Positions 61,196 to 64,000 of a stretch of DNA of 64,000 nucleotides are shown piece by piece. This DNA comes from Pseudomonadota bacterium. GTDB taxonomy: Bacteria; Pseudomonadota; Gammaproteobacteria; Burkholderiales; Burkholderiaceae_C. The number at the start of each line of letters is the position of its first letter. Position 1 is the first letter of the stretch. The notes under the pieces are model-generated. The model worked only from the letters and a program-made list of their open reading frames with translations, was not told where the DNA came from and did no database searches. The stretch covers positions 1-64,000 of the forward strand of contig JAIUOW010000014.1 of the NCBI GenBank assembly GCA_020161775.1, given 5' to 3'. Both the position numbers and the translations under genes were made by a program.

Positions 61196-61947
61196 GTCCC
61201 CTCCTCATCGGTCTTCTGGGCATACACAAAAAACTCACGGTTGCCGTCGCCACCTGCTATCGGGCTGTCAAACCAGCGCATGACACGCAACCCCAAGGCC
61301 GCACAGGCGTCGCGGATGCGCCGCTCCACCACCGGGTAGAACGCCGCGTCCTTCACGATGCCGCCCTTGCCGATCTGCGGCGGTTGCAGTTCAAACTGCG
61401 GCTTGACCAGCATCAGCAAAGCCGCGCCCGGTTTCATCAGCGGCACCAGCGCGGGCAGCACCAGCGTGAGCGAGATGAACGACAGATCACCTGTCACCAG
61501 GTCAAAAGGCTCATCGCCCACATGCTCTTGCGTCAGTTCACGGCCGTTCACGCTTTCCACCGCGGTCACGCGTTCGTCCTGGCGCAGGTTGTCGTGCAGC
61601 TGGCCGTGGCCCACGTCCACCCCCACCACATGCCGGGCGCCCTGCTGCAGCAGGCAGTCGGTAAAGCCGCCGGTGGACTGGCCAACATCCAGGCAGTGCA
61701 GGCCATGAACAGACAGACCGGCAGCCTGGAGCGCACCTTCGAGCTTCAGGCCGCCGCGCGACACATAGCGTGCCTCGGCGGCGTCCAGCAGCTCGATCTG
61801 CGCTGTGTCGGGCAGGTCGTTGCCGTTCTTGGTCACGGGCCGCCACTGCTCGCCGTCAAACCAGCGAACCCCGGCCGCAATCAGGCGCTGCGCCTGCGAC
61901 CTGGATGTGGCAAGCCCGCGCTCCAACAGCAGCTGGTCGGCGCGCAC
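61192..61947 (-). CDS. TlyA-family rRNA methyltransferase
   Basis: A 251-residue protein with an N-terminal S4 RNA-binding domain (MRADQLLLERGLATSRSQAQ) and an FtsJ/RrmJ-like SAM domain (LDVGQSTGGFTDCLLQQGAR, DLVTGDLSFISL, LVKPQFEL). TlyA of mycobacteria 2'-O-methylates 16S and 23S rRNA; some family members are called hemolysin A. It is a SAM-using, hence SAH-producing, enzyme sandwiched between ahcY (five bases upstream) and metF. Confidence 0.93.
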   Translation of the reverse strand: MRADQLLLERGLATSRSQAQRLIAAGVRWFDGEQWRPVTKNGNDLPDTAQIELLDAAEARYVSRGGLKLEGALQAAGLSVHGLHCLDVGQSTGGFTDCLLQQGARHVVGVDVGHGQLHDNLRQDERVTAVESVNGRELTQEHVGDEPFDLVTGDLSFISLTLVLPALVPLMKPGAALLMLVKPQFELQPPQIGKGGIVKDAAFYPVVERRIRDACAALGLRVMRWFDSPIAGGDGNREFFVYAQKTDEEGT

Positions 61948-61951
61948 CCGG

Positions 61952-63397
61952 TCAATACCGGTACGTGGCGGCCTTGTACGGGCCCTGCTTGCTCACGCCG
62001 ATGTAGTCGGCCTGCTCCTGCGTCAGTTCGGTCAGCATGGCGCCCACCTTCTTCAGGTGCAGGCGGGCGACCTTTTCGTCCAGGTGCTTGGGCAGCACAT
62101 AGACCTTGCCCGCCTTGTATTCCTTGCTCTTGGTGAAGAGCTCAATCTGCGCGATCGTCTGGTTGGCAAACGACGACGACATCACGAAGCTCGGGTGGCC
62201 GGTGCCGCAGCCCAGGTTCACCAGGCGGCCCTTGGCCAGCAGGATGATGCGCTTCTCGGGGCTCTTGCCCTTCTTCGGGAAGATCACGTGGTCCACTTGG
62301 GGCTTGATTTCTTCCCACTTGAGCTTTTCCAGCGATGCGACGTCGATCTCGTTGTCAAAGTGGCCGATGTTGCAGACGATGGCCTGGTCCTTCATGGCGG
62401 CCATGTGCTTGTAGGTGATGACGTTCTTGTTGCCAGTGGCGGACACGAAAATGTCGGCCTTGTCGGCGGCGTATTCCATGGTCACGACCTTGAAGCCTTC
62501 CATCGCGGCCTGCAGGGCGTTGATGGGGTCGATCTCGGTCACCCACACCTGGGCGCTCAGGGCACGCAGGGCCTGGGCAGAGCCCTTGCCCACGTCGCCG
62601 TAGCCAGCCACCACGGCCACCTTGCCGGCCACCATCACGTCGGTGGCGCGCTTGATGGCGTCCACCAGCGATTCACGGCAGCCGTACAGGTTGTCGAACT
62701 TGCTCTTGGTGACGGAATCGTTCACGTTGATGGCGCGGAAGGCCAGCGTGCCCTTGGCGGACATTTCGTTCAGGCGCAGCACGCCGGTGGTGGTTTCCTC
62801 GGTCACGCCGATGATGTTCTTCAGGCGGCGGCTGTACCAGGTCGGGTCCTGCTTGAGCTTGGCCTTGATGGCGGCGAACAGGCAGGTTTCTTCCTCGCTG
62901 CCGGGCTTGGCCAGCACCTTGATGTCTTTTTCGGCACGGGCGCCCAGGTGCATCAGCAACGTGGCATCGCCGCCGTCGTCCAGGATCATGTTCGGGCCTT
63001 CGGTCTTGCTGCCCTTGGGGCCGAACTCAAAAATGCGGTGGGTGTAGTCCCAGTAATCCTTGAGCGTCTCGCCCTTGTAGGCAAACACCGGCGTGCCTTC
63101 GGCCACCAGGGCGGCGGCGGCGTGGTCCTGCGTGCTGAAGATGTTGCACGAGGCCCAGCGCACCTGGGCACCCAGGGCCTGCAGCGTTTCCACCAGCACG
63201 GCGGTCTGGATGGTCATGTGCAGCGAGCCGGTGATGCGTGCGCCCTTCAGCGGCTGGGCCTTGGCGAACTCCTCGCGGATGGCCATCAGGCCGGGCATCT
63301 CGGTTTCGGCAATGCGGATTTCCTTGCGGCCCCAGCTGGCCAGCGACAGGTCGGCGATGGCGTGGTCAGGGTGCAGGGGTTTGAGAACAGCGCTCAT
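61952..63397 (-). CDS. ahcY: S-adenosylhomocysteine hydrolase
   Basis: A 481-residue NAD-dependent enzyme splitting SAH into adenosine and homocysteine, relieving inhibition of methyltransferases. [35 protein letters not shown], the NAD loop [18 protein letters not shown], and the C-terminal KYKA-type end ([10 protein letters not shown]) are all present; the 40-residue insertion of the long bacterial form (about 150-190, [11 protein letters not shown]) is seen. ATG at 63397 is used. First gene of ahcY-tlyA-metF, preceded by an SAH riboswitch. Confidence 0.98.
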   Translation of the reverse strand: MSAVLKPLHPDHAIADLSLASWGRKEIRIAETEMPGLMAIREEFAKAQPLKGARITGSLHMTIQTAVLVETLQALGAQVRWASCNIFSTQDHAAAALVAEGTPVFAYKGETLKDYWDYTHRIFEFGPKGSKTEGPNMILDDGGDATLLMHLGARAEKDIKVLAKPGSEEETCLFAAIKAKLKQDPTWYSRRLKNIIGVTEETTTGVLRLNEMSAKGTLAFRAINVNDSVTKSKFDNLYGCRESLVDAIKRATDVMVAGKVAVVAGYGDVGKGSAQALRALSAQVWVTEIDPINALQAAMEGFKVVTMEYAADKADIFVSATGNKNVITYKHMAAMKDQAIVCNIGHFDNEIDVASLEKLKWEEIKPQVDHVIFPKKGKSPEKRIILLAKGRLVNLGCGTGHPSFVMSSSFANQTIAQIELFTKSKEYKAGKVYVLPKHLDEKVARLHLKKVGAMLTELTQEQADYIGVSKQGPYKAATYRY

Positions 63398-63463
63398 GGT
63401 CACTCCAGAAAATGAATGTTGTGAACCACTGTCTGTGAAAGGAACTCACCACACGGGACAGTG

Positions 63464-63544
63464 GGTGAGCGTCGTTGCGGGGTTGGAATCCGAGCCTCAC
63501 GCCGTGCATCTGGGTAGATGGGGGCGCTGCAACGCTCCTCGGAA
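63464..63544 (-). ncRNA. SAH riboswitch upstream of ahcY
   Basis: Read on the minus strand the region starts CCGAGGAGCGTTGC and ends GCAACGACGCTC. CCGAG pairs with CTCGG at 63490-63494 (in GTGAGGCTCGG), and GAGCG/GTTGC pair with CGCTC/GCAAC to form the long-range (pseudoknot) helix characteristic of the SAH riboswitch of Beta- and Gammaproteobacteria. Binding of SAH turns expression on. The aptamer starts at the expected transcription start, about seven bases after a TATAAT box, and lies 70 bases before the ahcY ATG. Confidence 0.85.
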
Positions 63545-63551
63545 TGGCGAA

Positions 63552-63557
63552 ATTATA
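63552..63557 (-). promoter_or_regulatory. -10 element of the ahcY operon promoter
   Basis: A perfect TATAAT on the minus strand, positioned so that transcription would begin at the first bases of the SAH aptamer. No clear -35 is seen at 17 bases; TTGTAC at 20 bases is a weak candidate and would lie within the 3' end of the Fic gene. Confidence 0.6.
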
Positions 63558-63563
63558 GATCGG

Positions 63564-64000
63564 TCATCTGTTGCTGCGTACAAGGGCGTCCAGAAACTGG
63601 GCGAACGGAACAATGTTCTGCTCAACACTGGCGGCCTCCAGCGCCGCCATGTACTCGGACCGGGCCTCCAGTGGAACAATGGTCCAAGGGTAACCGCCTG
63701 ACGCCATCATGACGTTCATCAGGAACCGGCCCATGCGCCCATTTCCGTCAAAGTAAGGATGGATGTAGACGAACATGAAATGGCCGAGGACGACACGCAC
63801 GGCGGGCTCGGGCTCGTTCGTCAGCAACTCAAAAAATGCCGGGACCATCTCGCGCATCACTTCGGCGCGGGCAGGGACATGCATGGAGCGCCGGATGAAG
63901 ACCGGCCCGTTGCGGTAACCCGCAAGGTCAGAAGCCTTCATCAAGCCTGCGGCCACACTGGGCGCAAACAGCTCGCGGTACCAGGCGCCATGGTCGGCAC
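63564..64000 (-). CDS. Fic-domain protein, 5' end outside the window
   Basis: The visible 145 codons are the C-terminal part of a Fic protein; the reading frame stays open to the window edge (HGAWYRELFAPSVAAGLMKA...), so the start lies beyond 64000. The catalytic Fic motif is HPYFDGNGRMGR, with the His, the Asp for Mg, and both Arg/Asn residues intact, so AMP or another nucleotide could be transferred to a target protein. The inhibitory helix, if present, would be in the missing N-terminal part. The end is about ten bases before the ahcY promoter -10. Confidence 0.9.
   Translation of the reverse strand, partial: ADHGAWYRELFAPSVAAGLMKASDLAGYRNGPVFIRRSMHVPARAEVMREMVPAFFELLTNEPEPAVRVVLGHFMFVYIHPYFDGNGRMGRFLMNVMMASGGYPWTIVPLEARSEYMAALEAASVEQNIVPFAQFLDALVRSNR

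Overview
The window is a high-GC bacterial chromosome segment with the gene content and order of a betaproteobacterium of the Comamonadaceae (Acidovorax/Hydrogenophaga-like; genus not determinable from sequence alone). Evidence: the block rplM-rpsI / coiled-coil membrane protein / bactofilin / erpA / anmK / M23 peptidase / tyrS, an SAH riboswitch before ahcY, an Omp32-type porin, and many NarL/FixJ two-component genes. Coding density is very high; most neighbours overlap by 1-4 bases or are separated by under 30.

Layout. 1-1.4 kb: a visibly more AT-rich stretch that looks like an integron cassette array (three small promoterless ORFs separated by attC-like sites; no integrase inside the window). 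1.4-7.7 kb: ABM-fold monooxygenase, glmU, lipoprotein, Crp/Fnr regulator and a NarL-type two-component pair. 7.7-8.3 kb: non-coding, two long hairpin-forming inverted repeats and a REP-like element. 8.3-12.4 kb: degenerate metallo-beta-lactamase-fold protein, gluconokinase with TetR, TfoX-like and DUF2917 genes overlapping tail to tail, LysR. 12.4-18.2 kb: two near-identical 355-357 bp nested palindromes flank the block 5-formyl-THF cyclo-ligase, Slt, MgtC, NDUFA9-like reductase, GST. 18.2-24.3 kb: cca, zinc-ribbon membrane protein, ROK kinase, MidA methyltransferase, pteridine reductase/dihydroneopterin aldolase, and a PrlF-YhaV toxin-antitoxin pair.

24.3-38.8 kb: AraC/hydrolase pair, ttcA, DUF4136 lipoprotein, phosphatase, D-threonine aldolase-like enzyme, a fatty-acid-hydroxylase/YhhN fusion probably acting on ether lipids, then a minus-strand unit response regulator-ruvA-ruvB-ABC exporter (adaptor, permease, ATPase), and phoH-ybeY. 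38.9-46.2 kb: lipoprotein, dtd, cation efflux, a FixL/FixJ-type pair with a palindromic site before an ankyrin protein, AraC, periplasmic binding protein. 46.2-54.7 kb: the conserved tyrS...rplM block, rlmJ and a porin. 54.9-58.8 kb: paaABCDE, the phenylacetyl-CoA epoxidase operon behind a perfect TetR-type operator. 58.9-64 kb: DMT transporter, DUF4124-like protein, the methyl-cycle operon ahcY-tlyA-metF under an SAH riboswitch, and the 3' part of a Fic-domain gene cut by the window edge.

No rRNA, tRNA, CRISPR array or transposase gene was found. The most unusual items are the twin palindromes with paired (compensatory) base changes, the cassette array, the ether-lipid fusion enzyme, and the palindrome inserted in the 5' coding part of paaB.
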